The notes: generated by a model from the sequence alone, not told the origin. A stretch of DNA of 64,000 nucleotides from Streptacidiphilus carbonis (GCF_000787775.1 NZ_BBPM01000016.1:1-64000), one strand, 5' to 3'; counted from the first letter of the stretch, positions 1-8,529 are shown. Numbers and translations: made by a program.

Positions 1-3
1 CTG

Positions 4-978
4 ATGCCGTGGGCACGACTTGATGACCGGTTCCCGTCGAACCGCAAAGTCCGGCCGATATCGGACTCCGCTTTCCGGCTCTACGTCTCGGCGATCTGCT
101 GGAGCTCCGAGAACCTCACCGACGGCGTCATTGCGGCCGGGGAACTCCGCATGGTCTCCGACGTCCGCAACCCGCAGGCGCGTGCCGTGGAACTGGTCAA
201 GTGCGGCCTGTGGGAGGAGATCGCCGGCGTCGGCTGGCGCATCCACGACTACCACGACTACAACCCGACCCGGGACCAGGTGCGCTCGGCGAGGGACTCG
301 AACGCGGCCCGGCAGCAGGCGTTCCGCGACCGCCGGAAGAGCGCCGCGAAAGGCGACCGTAACGCCGTTACGAATCGCGGCCCGGAACGCGAAACCGACG
401 CGAACGCGACGCGAAACGAACATCAACAAGACTTCTACGCGACGGTAACCAACGGTGAAGACGACACATCACCGCAGGTCGCAGCAATTCGTAACGCCGT
501 TAGTAACACTGCCCCGTCCCGTCCCGTCCCGTCCCCAACCACTAATGGTCCCCAGAGAGAGAGTCCTGAACGTAGTACCGGGGCCCAGCCACAGGCGCTC
601 TCACTGATCAACTCCGCCTGGCAACCAAGCCCCGACGACATCCGCACCGCCCAACAAGCCCGCACCGCCGACGGACGCCCCGTCCTCACCGGCCAGCAAC
701 TCGCCGACATGACCCGCCGCTTCGTACGCCGCATGACCAGCGACCAGCGCACCGCCCTCCCCGACGCCTGGGGCGCCCGCTGGCAGGACTGGGCCGAACG
801 CGAACGCCCCGAACCCACCGGCCAGGCCTCCCTCCTCGTCGGCCTACCCGGCGGCAAAGGCCCGCTCTGGCCCCACGAACAGCAGGCAGCCAGCCCCGCC
901 ACACCACTGCCGCCACCCGTCAGCGACCGCCTCGCCCAAATCGAGGCCGCCATCGCCGCCGACGCCGATACCGGTTGA
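4..978 (+). CDS. Phage replication-type winged-helix protein
   Basis: This 324-residue protein opens MPWARLDDRFPSNRKVR, a pattern seen at the start of many actinophage replisome-organiser or winged-helix proteins. Residues 1-110 look like a wHTH domain (AFRLYVSAICWSSENLTDG, then VELVKCGLWEE). Residues 115-200 are a low-complexity, charged linker. Residues 205-265 form a helical C-terminal block (LTGQQLADMTRRFVRRM). I infer DNA binding in replication; it could equally be a regulator. A second wHTH replication protein lies at 21318-22202. The ribosome-binding site would be outside the window, so the start rests on the N-terminal pattern. Confidence 0.75.
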   Translation: MPWARLDDRFPSNRKVRPISDSAFRLYVSAICWSSENLTDGVIAAGELRMVSDVRNPQARAVELVKCGLWEEIAGVGWRIHDYHDYNPTRDQVRSARDSNAARQQAFRDRRKSAAKGDRNAVTNRGPERETDANATRNEHQQDFYATVTNGEDDTSPQVAAIRNAVSNTAPSRPVPSPTTNGPQRESPERSTGAQPQALSLINSAWQPSPDDIRTAQQARTADGRPVLTGQQLADMTRRFVRRMTSDQRTALPDAWGARWQDWAERERPEPTGQASLLVGLPGGKGPLWPHEQQAASPATPLPPPVSDRLAQIEAAIAADADTG

Positions 979-1075
979 GCCCGCAGTCCAACCGGTCCAG
1001 CCGTAGCCCGCTGTCCAGTTGCCGCTTTTGCCCATCCGCCGTCCCCCGACAGTTGCCGCATCCGAACGGAGCAGC

Positions 1076-1462
1076 ATGCCCGCCACCATCACCGCCGCCG
1101 AGTTGAACGTCCGACGCGTCCTGACCCGCCACGCCATCAGCGAGCACTGGCCTGTCACTCCGCAACTGCTGCACCGGATCTCGAAGCTTGCCGCTGCCGC
1201 CGCCATCGCGCCGAGGCCAGCGGATCCGCCTCGGGGGCCGGAGGGTGGTCGGCGCCGGTCGAAGACGCCGCCGGCCGCGAAGGGCAGCGCTGCCGTACCG
1301 GCGCCCGTGAAGGGCACCGTCCCGGTTCCGCCGGCGGCGATGCTCCAGGTGGAGTGCACGCGCTGCGGGGCGTCGGTGAACGAGCGCTGCCGTAACGACT
1401 ACGGGGTGCGGGCGAAGGATTTTCACCGTGCTCGTCGGACGGCTGCGGAGGCTCTGGCGTGA
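1076..1462 (+). CDS. Small protein with C-terminal phage zinc-finger motif
   Basis: 128 residues. The last 45 carry C-x2-C-x6-C and a late H-x3-R (VECTRCGASVNERCRNDY, then HRARR), the pattern of short actinophage zinc-binding domains. The middle is an Ala/Pro/Lys linker and the N-terminus is helical. The ATG at 1076 is preferred over a possible start at 1019 because CGGAG lies just upstream. Its stop overlaps the next gene by 4 nt. Nucleic-acid binding is an inference from the zinc motif only. Confidence 0.65.
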   Translation: MPATITAAELNVRRVLTRHAISEHWPVTPQLLHRISKLAAAAAIAPRPADPPRGPEGGRRRSKTPPAAKGSAAVPAPVKGTVPVPPAAMLQVECTRCGASVNERCRNDYGVRAKDFHRARRTAAEALA

Positions 1463-2058
1463 ATGCCCCCGCCCCGGCGCGCTCTGGCGCCGCCACAGCC
1501 CCCTCAGGCGCTCGTCGCCCCTCCGGTCCGGCGATAGCCCCGCAGGCCGCCACGGGGCCGCCTGAGACCTCTGAGCGCCCCTCTGGCGCCTGGGTCCTCG
1601 TCACCGGCTCGCGTGCCTTCAAGGCCAAGGTGCACCGCGACGTCCTCGACGCCGCCCTCACCCAAGCCTGGGACGAAGCCCGCCACTTCGGCCGCCAACG
1701 CCTGACGATCATTCACGGCACCGCGCCCGGAGCCGACACGCTCGCCGCCAAGTGGGCACTCCAGCACCCCGGCGTGTTCGAAATCGGACACCCCGCCGAC
1801 TGGAACGGGCCCTGCGGACCCAACTGCAAACCCGGCCACCGCAAACCCGGACGCGGCGGCGCCGACTACTGCCCGCAGGCCGGCGCCTACCGCAACCAGC
1901 TCATGGTCAACACCGTGCTGCGCCTGGACGAGCCACGGATCTGCCTGGCGTTCTTCGCCTCGGCGACGGAGGACTCGGCTGGGACCGCGGACTGTCTGCG
2001 CCGGGCCCGGCTCGCTGGCCTGCCGTGGCGGGCTTACGACCCGAGGGGGCCGCGGTGA
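1459..2058 (+). CDS. DUF2493/YspA-like SLOG-fold protein
   Basis: After a 45-residue Ala/Pro-rich N-terminus comes a Rossmann-like SLOG domain: WVLVTGSRAF (about 44-53), IIHGTAPGADTLAAKWA (84-100), a Cys/His-containing insert (CGPNCKPGHRKPG) and YRNQLMV (140-147). SLOG proteins bind nucleotide-like ligands; YspA-type members are common in actinophages with no assigned role. It is coupled to the upstream zinc-finger gene through an ATGA-type overlap. A ligand-sensing or nucleotide-processing role is inferred. Confidence 0.8.
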   Translation: MNAPAPARSGAATAPSGARRPSGPAIAPQAATGPPETSERPSGAWVLVTGSRAFKAKVHRDVLDAALTQAWDEARHFGRQRLTIIHGTAPGADTLAAKWALQHPGVFEIGHPADWNGPCGPNCKPGHRKPGRGGADYCPQAGAYRNQLMVNTVLRLDEPRICLAFFASATEDSAGTADCLRRARLAGLPWRAYDPRGPR

Positions 2059-2156
2059 GCGCCCCGCTGAACCTGACCGGTCGCCGCAGGATCAGCGCGC
2101 GTCGGCATGCCACGGGGCCGGTCCGCGGTGGCGGCCGGCTGGAGGCGGGGGCGGGG

Positions 2157-2438
2157 CTAGTCGACCTGGGTGCGTGTGCTGCTCGCGGTCGGCTCGGCGG
2201 GGATCGGGTCGCTGTCGCCGGACGCTGCTCGGCGACCGTCCACCTCGTCGGCGATCTTGCGCGCCCATTCGCGGCTGTAGGGCACGTGCTTCTCGATGGT
2301 GGTCAGCGGGACGCCGGCTGCACGCGCGTCGGCGACAAGCTCGTCGAGCGCGGTCCTCGTGCTGGCGTGAGCTGCGGCGGCGCGGTCGAGCCTGCGGAGC
2401 CAGGCGGCCATTTCCTTGGGCGGGGGCTTCGGCGTCAT
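2157..2438 (-). CDS. Small helix-turn-helix-like DNA-binding protein
   Basis: 93 residues, convergent with the end of the upstream operon and divergent from the gene at 2583. Residues 30-65 (LVADARAAGVPLTTIEKHVP, then YSREWARKIADEV) look like a helix-turn-helix of the WhiA/RNAP-region-4 style. The C-terminal tail is low complexity. Its position next to an intergenic region with repeated TGCCAACT motifs suggests a local autoregulator. The ATG at 2438 has a weak ribosome-binding site, and an upstream GTG adding eight residues is possible. Confidence 0.6.
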   Translation of the reverse strand: MTPKPPPKEMAAWLRRLDRAAAAHASTRTALDELVADARAAGVPLTTIEKHVPYSREWARKIADEVDGRRAASGDSDPIPAEPTASSTRTQVD

Positions 2439-2460
2439 GGGTGGAATGGTCTCATGGCGG

Positions 2461-2566
2461 ACTGCCAACTGACTAGGCAGTCTTTGTCCATGATTTATTG
2501 CCAACTTTGTTGCGATCAAGAGAGCAGGTCTGCCACTATCGAAGTGCCAAGAAAGTTGGCACTTCG
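2461..2566. promoter_or_regulatory. Divergent control region with repeated TGCCAACT motifs and a hairpin
   Basis: Between the leftward HTH gene and the rightward 114-aa gene there are two direct TGCCAACT copies (2463-2470, 2499-2506). The inverted form AGTTGGCA (2554-2561) sits inside a perfect 11-bp inverted repeat, CGAAGTGCCAA (2540-2550) and TTGGCACTTCG (2556-2566), with a 5-nt loop. The stretch is AT-richer than its surroundings. This looks like an operator cluster for the neighbouring HTH protein; a leader hairpin is the alternative. Confidence 0.5.
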
Positions 2567-2582
2567 AACTCAGGGGGACCCG

Positions 2583-2927
2583 ATGATCGCCAGCAGCCGC
2601 GAAGCCCGCCGGATCGTGAGGGCCCGCTCCACCCAGACCCACCTGACAGCCTCCCTGAACCGCGGCCGATCCCTCGCCACCCACGCCCTCGCCGCCGGAG
2701 TCGACAAGAAGGACGTGACCGGCTTCGTCAACGGCCTGCGGACCGTCGCCAAGCGCCTCCACGTCCAGCCCGTCCGGATCACCCGCACCAACCGCACCAT
2801 CGCCGGACGCGACGGCCACTCCCACCGGGTCCAGCACTTCACCACCGCGCAGGTCCAGCTGCTCGTCAGCGCCTACAAGCCCCGCAAGGCGGCCTACATC
2901 GCCGCAGCCCACGCACTCGCCGCCTAG
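2583..2927 (+). CDS. Hypothetical basic protein (114 aa)
   Basis: A strongly basic, helical protein (SREARRIVRARSTQTH, then RNRTIAGRDGHSHRVQHF). Most of the length has no recognised domain. Basicity and the position directly downstream of the operator-like cluster suggest a nucleic-acid-binding early product. A G-rich ribosome-binding site (AGGGGGACC) precedes the ATG. It starts a run of plus-strand genes continuing to 11363. Confidence 0.65.
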   Translation: MIASSREARRIVRARSTQTHLTASLNRGRSLATHALAAGVDKKDVTGFVNGLRTVAKRLHVQPVRITRTNRTIAGRDGHSHRVQHFTTAQVQLLVSAYKPRKAAYIAAAHALAA

Positions 2928-2938
2928 GAGCCACCGCC

Positions 2939-3232
2939 ATGACCGAGGACGAAGCCCGAGCGATGGTCGAGCAGCACCTCGCCGACCAGGCCCGGCAGCA
3001 GCGCGAGCGCACGGAGGCCGCCAAGTCCGGGCCTGTCCACATCCGCAAGAAGATCGCCCGCAAGCGCGGCGACGGCTTTTACCGAGTGCAGTACAGCGCC
3101 AGCGAGAACGGCTCCCAGACCCTGTGCGGCGCGCCCGCTGGCAACGACAGGACCTGGGCCGAGACCCGCTTCGCGAAGCACCTGGCCACCGTCACCTGCG
3201 ACACCTGCAAGCAGATCCGCACCACCGCCTAG
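2939..3232 (+). CDS. Small protein with C-terminal Cys cluster
   Basis: 97 residues with an AGGAG ribosome-binding site 9 nt before the ATG. The N-terminal half is a charged helix (EDEARAMVEQHLADQARQQR) and the middle is very basic. The C-terminus has Cys residues (TLCGAPAG, then TCDTCKQI) that could bind a metal. Function unknown. Confidence 0.6.
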   Translation: MTEDEARAMVEQHLADQARQQRERTEAAKSGPVHIRKKIARKRGDGFYRVQYSASENGSQTLCGAPAGNDRTWAETRFAKHLATVTCDTCKQIRTTA

Positions 3233-3262
3233 CCACCGCCCACCCTCCCGAAGGAGCTCCAC

Positions 3263-3460
3263 ATGCTGCCCACCTGGTCTGAACTCAGCCCCGAAGCCCG
3301 CGCCGAGGTAGAGCCGCTGATCGGCGACACCACGGTCGCCCGATTCGGCCTCTACCACGCCCGACAGTCCGCCATCGGCCAGTGGGCCAGGCAGAGCCAG
3401 GACCGCACCGCCCGCATCATGCGCGGCACGCCCAGCGCCGCCGACCGCCCCGCCGTCTGA
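3263..3460 (+). CDS. Hypothetical protein (65 aa)
   Basis: A short hydrophilic protein (MLPTWSELSPEARAEVEPL) with a good AAGGAG ribosome-binding site. The pattern is helical with many Arg and Gln residues and no motif. Supported by the ribosome-binding site, strong GC at third positions and its place in the operon. Confidence 0.55.
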   Translation: MLPTWSELSPEARAEVEPLIGDTTVARFGLYHARQSAIGQWARQSQDRTARIMRGTPSAADRPAV

Positions 3461-3553
3461 GTACCGCCCGGGTGCGCGACCTCCCCGCGTGCACCCTGCG
3501 AGGCACCCAGCCAACCGACCCGACCGAACCGCTGACCGACCGGAGAACACGCC

Positions 3554-4465
3554 ATGACCACGCTCACCGCCGTTGACAGAGTCGCTCAACTCCGCAAGCA
3601 GTACGCCATCCAGGGCGAGCCCCTCGATGCCCTGTCCGACCTTGACGTCCTCAACCGGTACGCCGTGGACTGCGAGCGGGAGCGCATCGCCATCAACGAC
3701 CGGTACATGAGCGTCCTCGTCGAACAGCGCAAGCACGGCGACGCCGTGAGGACCGCGGAACGCATCGACCTCGCCCGACGCGCCGACGCCTACGCCCGCG
3801 CCGCGGTGGACCGCTGGATCACCGACCTCACCCGAATCCTGCGCGCAGTCGAGGTACTGCCCGATTGCCCCAAGCCGGAGCGCGTCGCCCTGGTCAAGCA
3901 GATCGCCACAGACACCCGCCACATGATCAGCCTGCGGTCCGGCGCGCGATCTGACAGCGGATTCGACCGCATCGCGGAAGCCGACCGGCTCGCCCTTCAT
4001 AACGTCCGCAGCGTCGTTGGCGTCCTCGGCGCGCAAGACGGCCTCCCCGTGGGCGAGGTGATCCGCATGCTGAAGGCGGCCCTGGATCCCGCGCAGAACA
4101 TCCGCGACCTGTTCATGGTCGCCGACACTGGAACGCCCAAAGCTGAACTGCGACCACAGCCGCCGCTCTTCCTCGGCGACGACTGGTCCGACCGCGTCAG
4201 CTTCTACGCCTATGAGCCCGACGCCGGCACCCGCGGCCGTGTCGTGGCCTACGCCATCGGCGACCAGTGGCACCTCGACGTACAGACATCCACCGGCGGG
4301 CTCGTCGCCTACGGCATCGCCGCGGAACAGGACGTAGCCGCCATGGCACCCCTCCTGGTCGGCCGGGCGCAGGCGTGGGCCAAGGAGCCCGGCTACGCGT
4401 GGCGCCGGTTCCAAGACGCCACCAAGGGCATGGCCACCGACAACCCTGCCGGGGCCGCCGAGTGA
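3554..4465 (+). CDS. Hypothetical helical protein (303 aa)
   Basis: Residues 1-130 are mostly helical and charged (RVAQLRKQYAIQGE, CERERIAINDRYMSV). Residues 195-300 look more globular, with beta-rich stretches (RVSFYAYEPDAGTRGRVVAY). GGAGA precedes the ATG. The stop overlaps the GTG of the sigma-like gene by 4 nt, so the two are probably co-translated. I recognise no family. Confidence 0.65.
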   Translation: MTTLTAVDRVAQLRKQYAIQGEPLDALSDLDVLNRYAVDCERERIAINDRYMSVLVEQRKHGDAVRTAERIDLARRADAYARAAVDRWITDLTRILRAVEVLPDCPKPERVALVKQIATDTRHMISLRSGARSDSGFDRIAEADRLALHNVRSVVGVLGAQDGLPVGEVIRMLKAALDPAQNIRDLFMVADTGTPKAELRPQPPLFLGDDWSDRVSFYAYEPDAGTRGRVVAYAIGDQWHLDVQTSTGGLVAYGIAAEQDVAAMAPLLVGRAQAWAKEPGYAWRRFQDATKGMATDNPAGAAE

Positions 4466-5109
4466 ACCCCACCCGCGAGTCCCTGTGGCACGGCTTCTCC
4501 ATGGACGACCTCGACCGGCTCGCCCGCATCGCCACCCTCCGGGCGTTCGGCGGCCGGAACCTGGACCTCGTCGACCGCTACGAGACCGCCTGGGATGCCA
4601 TCGCCGTAGCCCTCGCCACAGCCGACGAAGCCCCCGCCGGCGGCCTCCTGGTCGTCATCGGTGCCCGCGCCGTCGACCGTGCCGCGCAGGACCACCAGCA
4701 CACCTGGGGCAAGGCCCGCACGTGGGGCTCCGCCGAGGGCGACATCGCCGCCTACCAGCGGTACTGGGAACTCGCCCGCCGTAGTGCTGCATCGCCTGAG
4801 GATGCGGTTGTGGACCGCACGGCGCTGCGCCAGATCTGGCCGCGACTGTCGGTCACTCACCAGCAGGTGCTGTATGCGCTGGCGGTCCACGACGGCGACC
4901 ACGCGGAGGCCGCGGCGACCCTCGGGAAGACGCTGGGCACGTTCCGGACCCACTTGAAGGACGCGCGCGCCGCCTACCGGGTGCTGTGGCACGAGCACGA
5001 GACGCCGTCCCGCATGTGGGGCAAGTCCGGCCAGCGCGGGCGCCGGACGGCTGCGCAGACCATCGCCAACCGCCGTCAGCAGCGCGCCCGCCGGGCCGCT
5101 GCAGCCTGA
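4462..5109 (+). CDS. Sigma-70 region-4-like transcription factor
   Basis: 215 residues. Residues 115-170 (LSVTHQQVLYALAVHDGDH, AEAAATLGKTLGTFRTHLKD) read as a sigma region 4 helix-turn-helix: a helix that decides by number of events, a turn, then a recognition helix. The N-terminal half is helical without a clear region 2, so it may be a degenerate sigma or an RNAP-binding regulator and not a complete sigma factor. The C-terminus is basic. The GTG start overlaps the upstream stop. It is the only RNAP-associated factor recognised here and could drive phage-specific promoters. Confidence 0.6.
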   Translation: MNPTRESLWHGFSMDDLDRLARIATLRAFGGRNLDLVDRYETAWDAIAVALATADEAPAGGLLVVIGARAVDRAAQDHQHTWGKARTWGSAEGDIAAYQRYWELARRSAASPEDAVVDRTALRQIWPRLSVTHQQVLYALAVHDGDHAEAAATLGKTLGTFRTHLKDARAAYRVLWHEHETPSRMWGKSGQRGRRTAAQTIANRRQQRARRAAAA

Positions 5110-5151
5110 CCTCGCCTGGCCGCCCCGGCGGCCACCCCACCAGGAGACACC

Positions 5152-5553
5152 GTGACCGAGCCCACCGCACCCGCCCTGTTCCTCCCGAAGCCCAGCACGC
5201 CCGTCGACCCCGACTTCCGCGAGACGCTCCAGGGCGGCCATGCCCTGGTCCTGGAGCACGCCCCCGGGCATGCGCTGGTGATCGAGTACGGGGACTGCGA
5301 GTTCTGGTTCTCGTGCCAGTGCAGCCATCGCCTGCCCATGCCCTCCCGCCCGAGCGCGTCCTTCGTCGCGCCCATGGAGCGGCTGATCGGACACACCCCG
5401 GACAGCGGGCACCCGCTGGTGCCGCACTGCCAGTGCGGTGAGCGCCTCGGCCGCCCGTTCCTGGCCGACGCCCTGAACGTGCACCTCGACCCGGCCCTGA
5501 CCCGCTGGGAGCAGCACTCGATGAGCCTCAGCACGACGGGAGTCCAGCGATGA
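5152..5553 (+). CDS. Hypothetical Cys-containing protein (133 aa)
   Basis: CAGGAG lies 7 nt before a GTG start. Paired Cys/His motifs (FWFSCQCSHRLP, VPHCQCGERLGRP) suggest one small zinc site. No family recognised. The gene overlaps the next by 4 nt (ATGA), marking an operon. Confidence 0.6.
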   Translation: MTEPTAPALFLPKPSTPVDPDFRETLQGGHALVLEHAPGHALVIEYGDCEFWFSCQCSHRLPMPSRPSASFVAPMERLIGHTPDSGHPLVPHCQCGERLGRPFLADALNVHLDPALTRWEQHSMSLSTTGVQR

Positions 5554-5918
5554 CCGAGCACCTGACCGATGAGCAGCTCGCAGCCGCAGCCCGGAAGGCC
5601 GCCGTCAGCATGGTCGGCGGACTCGCCCCCGGCTTGACCGGCCTGAACATCGCCGCCGAGATCGCCGAGAAGGTCACCGCGCCCTACGCCGCCGAGATCA
5701 CCCGCTTGCGCGCCGCCCTGGCCGAGTACACGCATCCCGTCGCGACCTGCTCCAACTGCCACCACCTCGCCCCGTGGCACGTCGGCAGCCTCGGCAAGAC
5801 CGAGCGCCCCTGCACTCAGCACGCATGCGGCTGCACCGACCTCGCCACCGCGCCCGCCGCCGCCCCGTGCGCCTGCACCACGGAGCCCGTCCACCAGCAC
5901 GGCTGCCCGCGCTTCTGA
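5550..5918 (+). CDS. Hypothetical Cys/His-rich protein (122 aa)
   Basis: The N-terminal 60 residues are helical (LTDEQLAAAARKAAVSMVGG). The C-terminal 55 are a dense Cys/His array (TCSNCHHLAPWH, TQHACGCTD, CACTTEPVHQHGC), probably binding zinc. It lies directly upstream of the cytosine methyltransferase. Function unknown. Confidence 0.6.
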   Translation: MTEHLTDEQLAAAARKAAVSMVGGLAPGLTGLNIAAEIAEKVTAPYAAEITRLRAALAEYTHPVATCSNCHHLAPWHVGSLGKTERPCTQHACGCTDLATAPAAAPCACTTEPVHQHGCPRF

Positions 5919-5959
5919 CCCCGGCGCGGACCGCGCCCACCGACCACCTGAGGAGCACC

Positions 5960-7573
5960 GTGAACCACACCACCGCCGAGCCGACCGGCGTCACCATCGA
6001 TCTCTTCGCCGGTCCCGGCGGCTGGTCCGAGGGCATCCGCCGCCACCTCGGGATCACCGACATCGGCATCGAGTGGGACCGCTCCGCATGCCTCACCCGC
6101 CATGCCGCCGGCCACCTCACCATCCAGGCCGACGTCGCCACCTACCCGACCCGGCACATGGCCCACCTCCTGCGCGGCCTGATCGCCTCACCGCCCTGCA
6201 CCCTGTTCTCCTCCGCAGGCAAGGGCACCGGGCGCCGCGTCATCGACCTCCTCGCCGACGGCATCCGCCGGTTGTTCCGCGGCGACGACTGCCGTGGCGA
6301 AGTCATCGCCGCGATCCACCCCGTCGCCCTGGCCGAACTCCGCGAAGCCAACGCCAAGAAGGCACCCGAGAAGCAGCGCACCGACACCCAGCTGGAAGCC
6401 GCAGCCGGCACGGACGCCGCCTGCGCCGCCCTGGTGATGGAGCCCGCCCGCTGGATAGCCGAACTCCTCGCCGCCGACGGGATCCTGGAATGGGTCGCCC
6501 TGGAGCAGGTCCCCGCCGTCCAACCGCTGTGGGATGTCTACGCCGAGGAACTCCGCCGCCTGGGCTGGTCCGCCTGGACCGGGAAGCTCAACTCCGCCGA
6601 CTACGGCGTCCCGCAGACCCGCACCCGCGCGATCCTCATCGCCTCCCGCACCCGGACCGTCCAGCCGCCAGCCGCCACGCACTACGACCCCCGGCGCGAG
6701 AACGCCCTCGCCGACATCGGCCAGGACTCCCTGTTCGCGCCCGAGCTGCCCCGCTGGGTGTCCATGGCCCAGGCCCTCGGCTGGGCCGCCGAGCAGACCG
6801 TCAACACCCGCGGCGACCGCAAGACGTCCGGAGGCAACGAGTTCTCCGCCGACCGGCCGTCGTGGGCGCTGACCGAGAAGACCCGCTCCTGGATCCTGCA
6901 CACCAACCGTGGCCACTTCCGGGCCGACGGCGAACGCCAGTTGGTGAACCCGGAGTCCCAGCCCGCGCCCACGGTGACCACGAAGACCGGCGAGCAGTGG
7001 ACGCTGCGCAACGGCAACCAGCCCCGGGCCGCTGTTCGTGAGGCTGACGAGCCCGCCCCGACGATGACGTTCGGCAACAATGCGGCCCGCGTCGAGTGGG
7101 TGCTGCGGAACAACACCAACGCCAACGCCTGCGTCCGGGCGATGGACGAGCCCGCAGGCACCCTGTTCTTCGGGCATCGGGGCAACGACGTGTCCTGGGT
7201 GCTGCGCTCCGGTCAGTCCGTCGCCGGCGAAGGTCGAGCCGAGCGCAGCCAGGACGAGCCGGCCGTGACCATCACCGGTCGCGCGGATCTGTGCGCCTGG
7301 ACGCAGGAGCGGCCGGCGACCACGGTCTGCGCCACGAACCGCATCGCCCCACCCGGCCACCGTGACCGCGACCCGGGCGGCGAGTCCCAGTTCGCCAGCC
7401 CGGAGACGGTCCGCATCACCGTCCAGGAGGCCGCTGTCCCGCAGTCCTTCCCTGGCGACTACCCGTGGCAGGGGACCCGCACGAAGCAGTTTGAGCAGGT
7501 TGGGAACGCCGTCCCGCCGCTGCTCGCCGCCCATGTCGCGTCTGCCGCGTCCGGCATCCCCATGCCCGCCTGA
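5960..7573 (+). CDS. DNA (cytosine-5) methyltransferase with repeated EPA-type segments
   Basis: 537 residues. Motifs in order: I DLFAGPGGWSEG (14-25), II GIEWD (36-40), III QADV, IV ASPPC with catalytic Cys80, VI-like LEQVPAV, VIII QTRTRAILIA, and IX/X QVGNAVPPLLAAHVA near the C-terminus. It should transfer methyl from S-adenosylmethionine to C5 of cytosine, as host mimicry or anti-restriction. The insert between motifs IV and VI is long. The target-recognition region (about 300-460) holds at least four related units of the type EPAPTMTF followed by W-V/T-LR, an unusual architecture. No cognate restriction enzyme is adjacent. GAGGAG precedes the GTG start. Confidence 0.9.
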   Translation: MNHTTAEPTGVTIDLFAGPGGWSEGIRRHLGITDIGIEWDRSACLTRHAAGHLTIQADVATYPTRHMAHLLRGLIASPPCTLFSSAGKGTGRRVIDLLADGIRRLFRGDDCRGEVIAAIHPVALAELREANAKKAPEKQRTDTQLEAAAGTDAACAALVMEPARWIAELLAADGILEWVALEQVPAVQPLWDVYAEELRRLGWSAWTGKLNSADYGVPQTRTRAILIASRTRTVQPPAATHYDPRRENALADIGQDSLFAPELPRWVSMAQALGWAAEQTVNTRGDRKTSGGNEFSADRPSWALTEKTRSWILHTNRGHFRADGERQLVNPESQPAPTVTTKTGEQWTLRNGNQPRAAVREADEPAPTMTFGNNAARVEWVLRNNTNANACVRAMDEPAGTLFFGHRGNDVSWVLRSGQSVAGEGRAERSQDEPAVTITGRADLCAWTQERPATTVCATNRIAPPGHRDRDPGGESQFASPETVRITVQEAAVPQSFPGDYPWQGTRTKQFEQVGNAVPPLLAAHVASAASGIPMPA

Positions 7574-7599
7574 CCGCCGTCCCGACCTTGGAGCTGTCC

Positions 7600-7785
7600 G
7601 TGTCCGACACCCCCGACCGCGAGATCCGCCGGCGCGCCCATCAGCTGGTCGCCGCGGCCATCCGAGACGGCCTCAACATGTGGGAACTCGACCGCTACTA
7701 CCCGGACGCAGAGGACCAGGAACGCCTGGCCGTCCAGCTGGAGACCATCGCCCGCCGCCTGGAGAAGCTCGGCGAACCTGCCTGA
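7600..7785 (+). CDS. Hypothetical protein (61 aa)
   Basis: A small helical protein (REIRRRAHQLVAAAIRDG, ERLAVQLETIARRLEK). The GTG at 7600 is preferred over a TTG at 7588 because TTGGAG gives proper spacing. Unknown function. Confidence 0.55.
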   Translation: MSDTPDREIRRRAHQLVAAAIRDGLNMWELDRYYPDAEDQERLAVQLETIARRLEKLGEPA

Positions 7786-7837
7786 CCCCACCCCCCATCG
7801 CGCCCGCTGCGGGCGCATGAACCCCAAGGAGCCCGCT

Positions 7838-8344
7838 GTGCCCGAGCCCGCTGACTGGCCGTTCGGTACCGACGCCGACCGCGACGACCCGCTGACCGCC
7901 CTGCGCGTCGCCGTGACGTCGTCGCACCCGGACTGGTGCTACATCACCTCGTTCGACCGCGAGTCCCCGGTGCGCCCGACCGATGCCGAGGCCGCGATGC
8001 TCGGCTCGTTCAATGAGGAGTACATCGCCTACTGGTACAACGAGCGCTACAAGGCGAAGTTGGCCGAGCGTCTGCTCGATGTGGACGGCGGCGCGAACGG
8101 CGTCACGTTCATCAAGTACGGCGAGGACGACTGGGGCTATCGGCGGCGCACGTGGACGATGGGGCCGAGGTACGTGCCGCAGTCGCCCCGGTTCGCCGAC
8201 CGGCAGGTTGGGCCGCTGTCGCTGGCCGACCTGATGGGTCGCATCCACAACCACGGGGACGACAAGCCGTCGAAGCGGTGGACGGACTGGGTCGCCGCTC
8301 ACCCCGGCGTGTTCCCCGCCGTTGCCGCTGGGGCCGACCAGTGA
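7838..8344 (+). CDS. Hypothetical protein (168 aa)
   Basis: Globular, with many aromatic residues (SHPDWCYITSFDRESP, EEYIAYWYNERYKAKLAE, DDWGYRRRTWTMGPRY). No family recognised. AAGGA at 7826-7830 supports the GTG at 7838 over an ATG at 7817. It overlaps the next gene by 4 nt. Confidence 0.6.
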   Translation: MPEPADWPFGTDADRDDPLTALRVAVTSSHPDWCYITSFDRESPVRPTDAEAAMLGSFNEEYIAYWYNERYKAKLAERLLDVDGGANGVTFIKYGEDDWGYRRRTWTMGPRYVPQSPRFADRQVGPLSLADLMGRIHNHGDDKPSKRWTDWVAAHPGVFPAVAAGADQ

Positions 8345-8529
8345 CCGCCCGCGACTTCGGCCACGAGCCGCTGCTGATCAATGAGCAACGGTGTGGTGGC
8401 TGCGAGGTCTGCGGCGACACCGAGGAGCAGGAGATCTGCGTCCGTTGCACCGTGCATGCGCGACGCGCCGTCCGCTGGCCCTGCGCGACCGCCGTGGTGC
8501 TCGGGCTGGCCAGCAGGAGCGAACAGTGA
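8341..8529 (+). CDS. Small zinc-ribbon-like protein (62 aa)
   Basis: A C-x2-C-x2-C and later C-x2-C pattern (CGGCEVCGDTEEQEICVRC) indicates a small metal-binding fold. GTG start overlaps the upstream stop and its own stop overlaps the next GTG, so it is translationally coupled on both sides. Confidence 0.6.
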   Translation: MTARDFGHEPLLINEQRCGGCEVCGDTEEQEICVRCTVHARRAVRWPCATAVVLGLASRSEQ

